Assembly (NCBI RefSeq): GCF_010448835.1
Contig: NZ_CP048409.1
Location: 3,294,001 to 3,358,000 of the forward strand
Source of the DNA: Draconibacterium halophilum
GTDB taxonomy: Bacteria; Bacteroidota; Bacteroidia; Bacteroidales; Prolixibacteraceae
Length of the DNA stretch: 64,000 nucleotides
Direction of reading: 5' to 3'
Shown here: positions 35,275 through 43,242 of the stretch, in pieces
Layout of the letters: the number at the start of each line of letters is the position of its first letter
How positions within the stretch are numbered: the first letter of the stretch is position 1
The notes under the pieces: generated by a model
What the model was told of the DNA's origin: nothing
The model's input: the letters and a program-made list of their open reading frames with translations, nothing else
The model's database searches: none
Program-made: the position numbers and the translations under genes

Positions 35275-35850
35275 ATGAAAAATGCAGAAGACTATTGTCC
35301 TGAAGACAAAAAAGACTGGAGAAATTGGCTTGAATTGAACCACAACAAAAAAGAGGGAGTCTGGCTCATTTTTTATCGGAAAAATTCTCCTAACTATAAT
35401 CTAAGCTGGAGTGAGTCAGTAGATGAAGCGCTATGTTTTGGTTGGATCGATAGCACAAAAAGGACAATAGACAATAGGAAATACAAACAGTACTTCTGTA
35501 AACGAAAAGCAAAAAGCAATTGGTCTAAGATCAACAAGGAAAAAGTAACGATCTTAATTGACCAGGGATTGATGGAAGAAGAAGGATACAAAAGCATTGA
35601 AATTGCGAAAGAGAATGGTTCCTGGACAATTTTAGATGAAGTTGAGGCACTTGTAATTCCTGAGGATTTAAAAGCAGAATTTACGAATTACAAAGGCTCA
35701 ATGGAATATTTTGAAAGCCGAAGCAAGTCGGTTAAAAAGATTTTATTGCACTGGATTGTTTCTGCCAAAAGAAAGGAAACAAGACGAAAGAGGATTTTAG
35801 AAATCGTAGAAAATGCGAGTAAAAATATGAAACCAAAACAATTTAGATAG
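35275..35850 (+). CDS. YdeI/OmpD-associated family protein
   Basis: A 191-residue cytoplasmic protein with the family's N-terminal pattern DWRNWLELNHNKKEGVWLIFYRK, then ESVDEALCFGWIDSTKR and KRKAKSNWSKINKEKV. Its C-terminus has the basic KKILLHWIVSAKRKETRRKRI, typical of members sometimes annotated as bacteriocin-protection proteins. The biochemical role is not established. It follows the beta-helix gene by 34 bases on the same strand but has no clear functional link to it. Confidence 0.85.
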   Translation: MKNAEDYCPEDKKDWRNWLELNHNKKEGVWLIFYRKNSPNYNLSWSESVDEALCFGWIDSTKRTIDNRKYKQYFCKRKAKSNWSKINKEKVTILIDQGLMEEEGYKSIEIAKENGSWTILDEVEALVIPEDLKAEFTNYKGSMEYFESRSKSVKKILLHWIVSAKRKETRRKRILEIVENASKNMKPKQFR

Positions 35851-36262
35851 AATAAAAACGGGGCACTACAAAACCTATACAATGCCCATCGGGATACTTC
35901 GCATAGCCAAACCATACCAACCCCTTACTCCAACTATCCAATCCCAAACCCCTATAACCCCAAAACCCCAATAGAATCAGTAGCTACAGTCGAAATAGCT
36001 TAAGATGTGATGACGATATCCAAAAATAGAATGTCGCCAGCCCACTTTTTAAGACAATATCCCGGGATATAGTGTCGATAGCCCTGGATATGGTGTTGCC
36101 AGCTTGGGATATTGTGTTCATATCCTTGTTTTTTGAGGCTATATCTTAAGATATGTATTACATATCCCTGGTTTTCGGGGCAAAAAACAGGGCTACGGGT
36201 TTGCCCGCCTTGGATATAGTGTTGCTATCCCTGATTATTGTGTTTAAAATCAGGGCTGGCGT
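35851..36262 (-). repeat. Degenerate 21-bp repeats continuing the frame of the downstream gene
   Basis: From about 36010 to 36262 the sequence repeats a unit close to TATCCCTGGATATGGTGTTGC with a period of 21-22 bases. On the minus strand it is in the same frame as the unknown gene ending at 36263 and reads as heptads such as NTISRAI, NTISQAG and DTISRDI, interrupted by two in-frame TAA codons. The 36-kb end of the region to 35851 shows no gene. It may be a decayed C-terminal repeat domain or an untranslated repeat. Confidence 0.6.
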
Positions 36263-37519
36263 TTAAGCGTTTTGCAACAGGGCTTCAAATTCCTGCTTTT
36301 GCACTTTGGCTGCATTCTTTCCGCGCTCGAGATAGTGTATCAGTCCATCGAGATTGGCTTCCTGCATAAGCTCCACATCAAAATCCTTATCTTTTAACTG
36401 AAAGATATCGGATAGGCCAGAATGCTTAAACAATTTAGTAAGGGCAAGGTATTTAGTAGTGTCGAGGCTTACAAAAGTACTCAGGCGGTCGATCTTCCAA
36501 TAGCTGATATCCTCCTTGCCAAGACCCGAGATACTGCGTAAAGTATCGCCTTCAGGTGTACAATTATGAGTGATAAACAGAAAGGTTTTAAACAAGAGCA
36601 CATCGTCGACCACATCGGCCACGAGATAGCCAATTTTAATGTCGTAAATTTTTACCGGCAGCAGCAAATTTCCACGATGTATCGTTAACTCGCTTATGGT
36701 GTTGGTATTCTGCCATAATATGTAATTGATTGCAGGTCGCTTCAACAAATCGAGCCGCTGACATAAACGTTTTATAGCGTGCGATTGGATATAAACATCG
36801 AGTTCGTTTTTTGTTCCATTGTAATTTTCACCAAAAACATTTTTCTCTACCTTAATCCACAAAAAATAAGGCTTTTCTGCATTTGGTTTACCAAGCCGAA
36901 AAGCAGGCCTTACCTGGTTATTGATGGTAAACTTTTTTACTTCGGCAGGTATACCATATATTTCAGGAACAATGCCAAAAGACGGATTATCTTTATATAA
37001 AGCAAGACTCCGCATATTCAAACCAAAGTACTTGTACTCAGGATTACTTAACTGCGTAATGATTTTATAAAAATGAGTGATTATGTAACTATACGCTAAG
37101 TTGAAAAAGCGGGATTGAGCCGACTTTAACATCTCAATATCAGGATCATTCTTATCCTCGAATGAATCAGCCAGAGCCTTTTGCAGTGCTCTGGTATAAT
37201 CCTGAAGTAAAGAACACTGGTAGGCTGATACTATAGTATTCTCTTTAATCTCAATATTTCGTACACGGTAATATTCCTTTACTTTTTGTGTAATTCTTTT
37301 TAACTCAGCACCAGAGACATAACCATCAACTACTTCAGGATTCGAGATTCGTAAACGTCCCTCATATAAGCGGTGTTTATTGGTATTGGAAAGAACACGT
37401 GCGTCGGTTCTTAATCCAAGAATTTTAGCTGCTTCGATAACATCCCGAATGTAATTCTTATAACCACCGTTTGTTTGATGGGCAGGTTTTTTCTTTCGAT
37501 TATTCTTTTTGCGGGCCAT
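36263..37519 (-). CDS. Unknown protein with basic N-terminus
   Basis: A 418-residue protein that I do not recognise. From the preferred ATG at 37519 it begins with a strongly basic tail (ARKKNNRKKKPAHQ), which suggests nucleic-acid or ribosome contact. An upstream in-frame ATG at 37564 would add 15 hydrophobic and basic residues. The rest is mixed alpha/beta without membrane segments or signal peptide; notable phrases are SHAIKRLCQRLD and ISYWKIDRLSTFVSLDTTKYL. It lies 82 bases behind a small coiled-coil-like gene on the same strand. Degenerate heptad repeats continue in its frame after the stop. Confidence 0.6.
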   Translation of the reverse strand: MARKKNNRKKKPAHQTNGGYKNYIRDVIEAAKILGLRTDARVLSNTNKHRLYEGRLRISNPEVVDGYVSGAELKRITQKVKEYYRVRNIEIKENTIVSAYQCSLLQDYTRALQKALADSFEDKNDPDIEMLKSAQSRFFNLAYSYIITHFYKIITQLSNPEYKYFGLNMRSLALYKDNPSFGIVPEIYGIPAEVKKFTINNQVRPAFRLGKPNAEKPYFLWIKVEKNVFGENYNGTKNELDVYIQSHAIKRLCQRLDLLKRPAINYILWQNTNTISELTIHRGNLLLPVKIYDIKIGYLVADVVDDVLLFKTFLFITHNCTPEGDTLRSISGLGKEDISYWKIDRLSTFVSLDTTKYLALTKLFKHSGLSDIFQLKDKDFDVELMQEANLDGLIHYLERGKNAAKVQKQEFEALLQNA

Positions 37520-37600
37520 ATGGAGTGATCTATGGAAAGGAAACCGTGCTGCCAAACACAACACGGTTTCAGCTTGTTTTACAAATACGAGTCAATTAAT

Positions 37601-37921
37601 CTATTTTCGCAATTGTTTTAGTTTACGCACCAGGCTGTTGTCTTTTCCGAGCAAACCTTCTATGAGGCTAACAAAGGCCGATGCATCGTCGTACATTTCT
37701 TTTAATGCGGCGTTTGAAGCTTTTGTGGCATCGAGAGCAGCTGCCTGTGCTTCTTTTTGCCTGCCCTCAGCATCTTCGGCACTAGTAATTTTAGTGCGTA
37801 AACCACCTACGCGTTTAGCAGGATCGAAACCGGCATCGATAAGCGGTTGTGCATTTTGTTCAGTAATCACCGCTACCTGCGTAGCAAAATCACGTTTTTC
37901 TTTTTCATTTAGTGTTGTCAT
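37601..37921 (-). CDS. Small Ala/Glu-rich helical protein of unknown function
   Basis: A 106-residue cytoplasmic protein with an almost entirely helical composition, including a long Ala-rich stretch (EAQAAALDATKASNAALKEM) and a basic C-terminus (RKLKQLRK). It has no known motif. It probably forms a transcription unit with the unknown gene that follows at 37519, because both are on the minus strand with an 81-base gap. Confidence 0.55.
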   Translation of the reverse strand: MTTLNEKEKRDFATQVAVITEQNAQPLIDAGFDPAKRVGGLRTKITSAEDAEGRQKEAQAAALDATKASNAALKEMYDDASAFVSLIEGLLGKDNSLVRKLKQLRK

Positions 37922-38358
37922 AATTTTTCTAAATTTAGACTGTTAATAATTTGTGTTATTAATACTGCCACCTGTATTGCTTACCATGGCGCAGGTGGTT
38001 TTTATTGTCTATTATGGAAACACATTGAGCTTGGCCGGGCTATCTTACAATTTTATTGAATAAATGGTGCTCTCAGGTATTTCGTCTACAAATTACAGCT
38101 TTATGTTCAGAATGTCAAGGCATATGTTCAATAACAACTTTTTTGGGAGGTATGTATAATTGAATCAAGAGACTATTCTTGCAGTAATACACGATGCTCG
38201 CTCCCGGTTTTGCACCGTCCTTCAGGGCGGTAATAAGTGAGAAAATATAAAAGGCTTTAGCGTTAAATCAATAAGATTAATGGCTAAAGCCTTTTTATCT
38301 GTGCTATTTCTGGTCACCGGGCTGAAACCACGGTGCAAAAAGTCAAAAATACTTAGGA
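37922..38358. other. Intergenic region dominated by a REP/MITE-like palindrome
   Basis: No gene is supported. The right half holds the nested palindrome at 38208-38340. The left part (37922-38200) has the promoter side of the small helical-protein gene and shows no clear structure. Confidence 0.45.
38208..38340. repeat. REP/MITE-like nested palindrome (133 bp)
   Basis: Outer arms TTTTGCACCGT (38208-38218) and ACGGTGCAAAA (38330-38340) are perfect inverted repeats. Inside, TTCAG pairs with CTGAA, and a central 13-bp stem AAAAGGCTTTAGC/GCTAAAGCCTTTT lies at 38249-38295. The central stem with flanking T-runs can also end transcription from the rhamnosidase gene. The layout is that of a miniature dispersed element. 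Confidence 0.6.
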
Positions 38359-41085
38359 CTAATCCGCTATTGGATAACCAAACGAGTAAGTCCCTGACCC
38401 TACTGAAACGGTTACTTTCGTTCCGGTTTGTTTGGCCGCCGATTTTAAATCATCGGTCATAGTTATTTCTGCTACCTTCGCTTTTGGCAGTACAATCTCT
38501 GCAAAAGTATTTGCAGGAACAACAACGCTGTAATTCATTTCACCATTGCTGATTTCCCAGTCGGAAACGATCTTTCCATACATCGAATCGAAAGTTGCTT
38601 TTACATGGCTTAAACCACCACCCGGGTTTGGTGCCAGCAAGAATTTCTTATACCCTGGATTGTTTTCATCTACCTGAATACCGGCCACGTGGCTGTATAA
38701 CCACTCGCCAATGGCACCATAAGCATAATGGTTAAAGCTGTTCATCCCTACATCCTGAAACGATCCATCGGGCTTTTGTCCGTCCCAACGCTCCCAAATA
38801 GTAGTGGCGCCCTGTGTAACGGGGTACAACCACGATGGGTATTCTGTACGGTTCAGCAGCATAAATGCCAGATCATCGCGGCCAATTGCCGAAAGCGTCG
38901 GGCACAAAATTGGCGTTCCCAAAAATCCGGTTGTCAGGTGTTTGAATTTCTCCACATCTTTTGCCAGGTAATCAGCCGCTTCATCAACCATGCTTTCCGG
39001 TAAAATCCCGAATGCAAGTGCAATAACATAAGCCGTTTGGGTATGCGAAACCAGGCGGCCGTTAGGTGTTACAAATTCATTGTTAAAAGCTTCCTTTATG
39101 TTTGTCGCCAGTTGATTGTACTTTTTAGCATCTTGTGGTTTGCCAATAATCGCTGCAATTTTAGCGGTCAAAGTGGTGGTATAATAAAAGTAAGCCGTTG
39201 CCAGCAGGTCTTTTTCGGTGGTAGCCCCGGGATAATCGGATTGTGTGGTGGCATAGGCCAGCCAGTCGCCAAAATGCGTATCTCCTGTCCACAGGAAATC
39301 ATCGCCAGCGCGTTCGTTCATATAACCTACCCACTTGGTAATGGCCGGGTAGTTTTCTTCCAGAATACGTGTGTCGTCATAAATTTTGTACACCGACCAT
39401 GGAATAATCGCCACCGCATCGGCCCATCCGGTAGCGCCGCCCTGACCGTTTAGTACATCGGGAATAACGTGTGGTACAACACCATTGTCCAGCTGATCGG
39501 CAGCTACATCTTTCATCCATTTTGTGTAGAAAGCAGCCACGTCAAAATTGTACCCGGCAGTCATACTAAACACCTGTGCATCGCCGGTCCATCCCAAACG
39601 CTCGTCGCGCTGCGGACAGTCAGTCGGCACATCCAGAAAATTGCCTTTTTGTCCCCACTGAATATTGTGCTGAAGCTGATTGATCATTTCATCGTTACAG
39701 GCAAATGTGCCGGTTGGCTCCATATCCGAATATATCACTACACCTGTAATGTCTTCCTTTGATGGTATTTCATCAAAACCAATTAATTGCAAATAGCGAA
39801 ATCCGTGGAAAGTAAAAGTCGGCTCATAAGTAATTTCACCATCTTCAGCAAAAATATAGGTATCGGTACATTCAGCACCCCGCAAGTTGGCGGTATAGAA
39901 ATTACCCTCTTTATCCAGTACTTCTGCAAATTTCAGCTGTACTTTTTGCCCCGCTTTACCTTTCATTTTAATACGCACCCAGCCCACCATATTCTGGCCC
40001 ATGTCGTAAACTATTTCTCCTTTTGGAGTAGTAATAAATGCAATTGGTTTTAGTTCTTCAACAGCCTTTACCGGAACGCCTTGAGGAGCCACTAACAAAT
40101 CTTTCGGCTCATCAATTTCCTTCACACTTTTCCAACCAGTCTCTGTATATCCGGTTTCGGTCCATCCATCCAATTCCAAACGGGCATCGTAAGTTTCGCC
40201 ATTGTAGATATCAGATTTCCGAATCGGGCCGTTACTTACCTTCCAATTCTTATCGCTTACAATCCACTCGTTGCTTCCGTCGGTATAATCAATTTTTAGC
40301 TGAAATAAAAGCGCCAGTGTATCTCCATAGTAACCATTGGCACTTACCCAACCAATATTTCCGCGGTACCAGCCATCGCCCAAAACAACACCAACTGCAT
40401 TCTCATTCTGCAACATATTGGTTACATCGTAGGTCTGGTATTGCAAACGTTTATTATAACTCGTCCAGCCCGGAGTAAATAACTGGTCTCCCACCTTTTC
40501 ACCATTCAGAAAAAGTTCATAAAGCCCATGCGAAGTGACATAAACCCGTGCCGACTTTATATTTTTTGAGGTCGAAAATTCACTGCGGTAATACTGCGCC
40601 GGTTTCGAGTCTTCTGTCTCCGGTTCGTTAGACAAGGTAATCCACGAAGCGTTCCATTGTTCGGGCTCCAAAATCCCCATTTCCCAGTAAGTAGGATTAC
40701 TCCACTTGCTGGCTTTTCCATTATTATCCCATATCCGAACCTGCCAGTAAAAGCGCTGCATCGATTCAGGTGCTGGTCCTCCATAAATCACATTCACCGA
40801 CTGATCGGATTCGACCTTCCCCGAATTCCAGATTTGCTCCCCTTTTTTCGATAAATCCGATGCTGATTCGGCCACTCTGATTTCGTAAGCCGATTGTTTA
40901 ACATTTTGTGCATCGGAAACAAGCTGCCAGCTTAAACGCGGTTTCAACACATCAATACCCAACGGATTTGTATGGTATTCGCAAACAAGTTTGCTAACTT
41001 CTGTTTGGGCCAAAACCCCAAAAGAGAATGCCGAAAAGGTAAAAACAAAAATTAGTGAATGGAGTAAAGAAACTAATTGCTTCAT
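38359..41085 (-). CDS. Alpha-L-rhamnosidase, glycoside hydrolase family 78
   Basis: A 908-residue exported enzyme (signal peptide residues 1-26, ending VLAQ) that removes terminal alpha-L-rhamnose, for example from pectin side chains or flavonoid glycosides. The N-terminal fibronectin-like domain (YHTNPLGIDVLKPRLSWQL) is followed by the family's beta-sandwich domains (WNASWI, ARVYVTSHGLYELFLNGEKVGD). The (alpha/alpha)6 barrel contains the signature DVPTDCPQRDERLGWTGD with the acidic residues. A C-terminal beta-domain ends the protein. Inverting mechanism is known for the family. It stands alone and is divergent from the M14 genes; a CRP-like site lies between them. Confidence 0.93.
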   Translation of the reverse strand: MKQLVSLLHSLIFVFTFSAFSFGVLAQTEVSKLVCEYHTNPLGIDVLKPRLSWQLVSDAQNVKQSAYEIRVAESASDLSKKGEQIWNSGKVESDQSVNVIYGGPAPESMQRFYWQVRIWDNNGKASKWSNPTYWEMGILEPEQWNASWITLSNEPETEDSKPAQYYRSEFSTSKNIKSARVYVTSHGLYELFLNGEKVGDQLFTPGWTSYNKRLQYQTYDVTNMLQNENAVGVVLGDGWYRGNIGWVSANGYYGDTLALLFQLKIDYTDGSNEWIVSDKNWKVSNGPIRKSDIYNGETYDARLELDGWTETGYTETGWKSVKEIDEPKDLLVAPQGVPVKAVEELKPIAFITTPKGEIVYDMGQNMVGWVRIKMKGKAGQKVQLKFAEVLDKEGNFYTANLRGAECTDTYIFAEDGEITYEPTFTFHGFRYLQLIGFDEIPSKEDITGVVIYSDMEPTGTFACNDEMINQLQHNIQWGQKGNFLDVPTDCPQRDERLGWTGDAQVFSMTAGYNFDVAAFYTKWMKDVAADQLDNGVVPHVIPDVLNGQGGATGWADAVAIIPWSVYKIYDDTRILEENYPAITKWVGYMNERAGDDFLWTGDTHFGDWLAYATTQSDYPGATTEKDLLATAYFYYTTTLTAKIAAIIGKPQDAKKYNQLATNIKEAFNNEFVTPNGRLVSHTQTAYVIALAFGILPESMVDEAADYLAKDVEKFKHLTTGFLGTPILCPTLSAIGRDDLAFMLLNRTEYPSWLYPVTQGATTIWERWDGQKPDGSFQDVGMNSFNHYAYGAIGEWLYSHVAGIQVDENNPGYKKFLLAPNPGGGLSHVKATFDSMYGKIVSDWEISNGEMNYSVVVPANTFAEIVLPKAKVAEITMTDDLKSAAKQTGTKVTVSVGSGTYSFGYPIAD

Positions 41086-41392
41086 TTTATTTGATTTATT
41101 GGTTTAGAAAAGTAATGCTTGTAAAGTTATGTTTATTGAACAGGAATAACAATACCAACTTCAACTGTTTTTATGATTTCTGTCCGAATGTTAGCAGGGT
41201 TCTTCTGTGACACTTGTCACCCAAACGAATAACAATACCAGATTTTGTCAAGGAAACAGAACTTTTTTAATAAAAAAGTGTAATTTTCACCAAAGATTCA
41301 GAACAGATTTCTAATAATCTGGGAAAAACAAAAATCAAAGAACAAATTAGAATTTTTACTACATAATACATTTAAAGAAAAACACATTTATT
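41086..41392. other. Divergent promoter region between rhamnosidase and M14 genes
   Basis: The 307 bases contain a CRP/FNR-like palindrome at 41206-41221 and otherwise AT-rich sequence with several TAnnTTT-like words. No gene is visible. Confidence 0.45.
41206..41221. promoter_or_regulatory. CRP/FNR-like site TGTGA-N6-TCACC
   Basis: TGTGACACTTGTCACC contains the perfect inverted repeat GTGACA/TGTCAC with a two-base centre and matches the CRP half-site TGTGA at its left end. It lies 121 bases upstream of the rhamnosidase start and 172 bases upstream of the M14 gene, so it could serve either. Confidence 0.45.
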
Positions 41393-43240
41393 ATGGTCAA
41401 AAAACTACTCTATTTGTGCTTTTCCGGAATGCTTGTTTTTATAAGCTCCGGCATTAAAGCGCAGTCTGACACCGGGTTTGGAAAGTACCACACCAACCAG
41501 GAAATTCAGCAACTATTAAAAGAATTTTCTTCGGAAAATGCCAAATTACACACCATTGCCGAAAGTCCGGGAGGCGAACCTGTTACAGTACTGGAAATCG
41601 GTGCCAATTTAAAAGACGTTCCGGCAATTTTTGTAGGTGCCAATTTTGAAGGCAATGTACCACTGGCATCGGAAGGAGCCTTGTACCTGGCGCAACTATT
41701 GCTCGATTCAACCGCTTACACCAAAGATGTAAAATGGTATATCATGCCGCAGCCAAATCCTGATGCTGCTGCCGATTATTTCTCGGAATTAAAAACCGGA
41801 AAGACTACCAACCTTTTTAAGGTAAACAACGATGGCGACGAGGCAGTAGGCGAAGATGGTCCCGACGACCTCAACGACGACGGACTGATCACCAAAATGC
41901 GGATTAAAAGCATTGAAGGCAAGTATATCGTATCGGATAAGGATGCCAGGCTGATGAAAAAAGCCGACAAACAAAAAGGAGAAAGAGGCGAATACAAAGT
42001 ACTTACTGAAGGATTTGACAACGACAAAGACGGGAAATACAATGAAGATGCTACCGGCGGAATTAATGTTGGTATTGCTTTCCCACACCTTTTCCCATAC
42101 GAAAATAAGGAGGCCGGTTTATTTGCCGGACAAACACCTGAGGTATATGGAATAATGCGTTTTATTTACGATCACCCCGAAATTTCGATGGTCTATACAC
42201 TGGGTTCCTCAAACTTCTGCCTGGTACCGCCAAAAGGAGGGCGGAAAGGCGATGCCAACCTGGAGCGGATTAAAATACCACGACGCTATGCCAGCATGCT
42301 TAACGCCGATGCCAGCAAAACCTACACCATGGACGAAGCAATAGAACTGTTTAAAACGGTTGTTCCTGAGGGGACTGAAGTAACTTCAGCGCTGGTTGCA
42401 GGTTATCTTAGCCTGGGACCGGCATTAAATCCTTTGGAAGACGATCTTGTTTTTTACAAAAAATATGCTGCCGACTATAAAAAATATTTGAAAGCAAAAG
42501 ATTTCAGCACCGAAACGCTTGACCCAACTCCGGCCCAAAATGGTTCGTTTGAATTGTGGGCTTATTATCATCTGGGAGTACCATCATTTAGTATGCGATT
42601 ATTCTCTGTTCCGAAAGTAAAAGAAGAGAAAAAGGATGATGATAACGACGACTCTGATGACAAGAAAAAGAAAGAAGAAAAGCCGGAGGAGAAAGATGAA
42701 TTAAGCGAAAAAGACAAAGCACTGCTGGCCTATTCAGACAATGAACTGGATGGAGCAGGATTTGTAGCGTGGACTAAAGTGGATCATCCCGACTTTGATG
42801 AAGTTGAAGTTGGAGGCTATGCTCCCTACCTTGAGACGACTCCAAAAGCAGAAAAAATTGAATCGTTAGCAGCAACTCAGTTGCCTTGGTTGCTTAAATT
42901 GTCGACAGAACTTCCGGAGTTTGCGATTGCCGACAAAAAAATGACCGACATGGGTGGAGGTATTTATAAACTGGAATTGTATGTGGCCAACTACGGCGCA
43001 CTTCCCTACCCCATTTCTATGGGACAGCGAAATGGTCAGCCCGCTCCTGTAATTCTTACGCTCGATGGCGATATGGAATTATTGGAAGGAAAACTGCGCA
43101 CACCGCTTGGAGCAATTGGTGCCAACCAGGTAAAAAAATATACCTGGCTGCTGAAAGCAAGTAAAAACAAAAGTATTACTGCCGGCATTGAATCGGCCGT
43201 TTTTACCGATGTAGTTGAACAAATTAAAATTGGAGGTTAA
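41393..43240 (+). CDS. M14-family peptidase paralogue, probably inactive
   Basis: A 615-residue exported protein (signal peptide residues 1-24) built like the following M14 carboxypeptidase. Where the active neighbour has NIHGNE, this protein has NFEGNV, so the His and Glu zinc ligands are lost. The DPNRNWGYH region is replaced by GINVGIAFPHL. Two Asp-rich calcium-like loops are kept (NNDGDEAVGEDGPDDLNDDG and DNDKDGKYNEDATG). A highly charged linker rich in Lys, Glu and Asp spans about residues 408-440. A stop-to-start gap of 2 bases to the next gene suggests the two proteins work together, for instance as a heterodimer or binding partner. Confidence 0.82.
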   Translation: MVKKLLYLCFSGMLVFISSGIKAQSDTGFGKYHTNQEIQQLLKEFSSENAKLHTIAESPGGEPVTVLEIGANLKDVPAIFVGANFEGNVPLASEGALYLAQLLLDSTAYTKDVKWYIMPQPNPDAAADYFSELKTGKTTNLFKVNNDGDEAVGEDGPDDLNDDGLITKMRIKSIEGKYIVSDKDARLMKKADKQKGERGEYKVLTEGFDNDKDGKYNEDATGGINVGIAFPHLFPYENKEAGLFAGQTPEVYGIMRFIYDHPEISMVYTLGSSNFCLVPPKGGRKGDANLERIKIPRRYASMLNADASKTYTMDEAIELFKTVVPEGTEVTSALVAGYLSLGPALNPLEDDLVFYKKYAADYKKYLKAKDFSTETLDPTPAQNGSFELWAYYHLGVPSFSMRLFSVPKVKEEKKDDDNDDSDDKKKKEEKPEEKDELSEKDKALLAYSDNELDGAGFVAWTKVDHPDFDEVEVGGYAPYLETTPKAEKIESLAATQLPWLLKLSTELPEFAIADKKMTDMGGGIYKLELYVANYGALPYPISMGQRNGQPAPVILTLDGDMELLEGKLRTPLGAIGANQVKKYTWLLKASKNKSITAGIESAVFTDVVEQIKIGG

Positions 43241-43242
43241 TC

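Noticed and set aside
35870..36262. CRISPR-like reading of the 21-bp repeats
   Set aside because: Repeats are degenerate, contiguous and lack unique spacers of 30-40 bases; no cas genes are near.
39037..40478. Long plus-strand frames opposite the rhamnosidase
   Set aside because: They mirror GH78 coding sequence and show low-complexity composition without known motifs.
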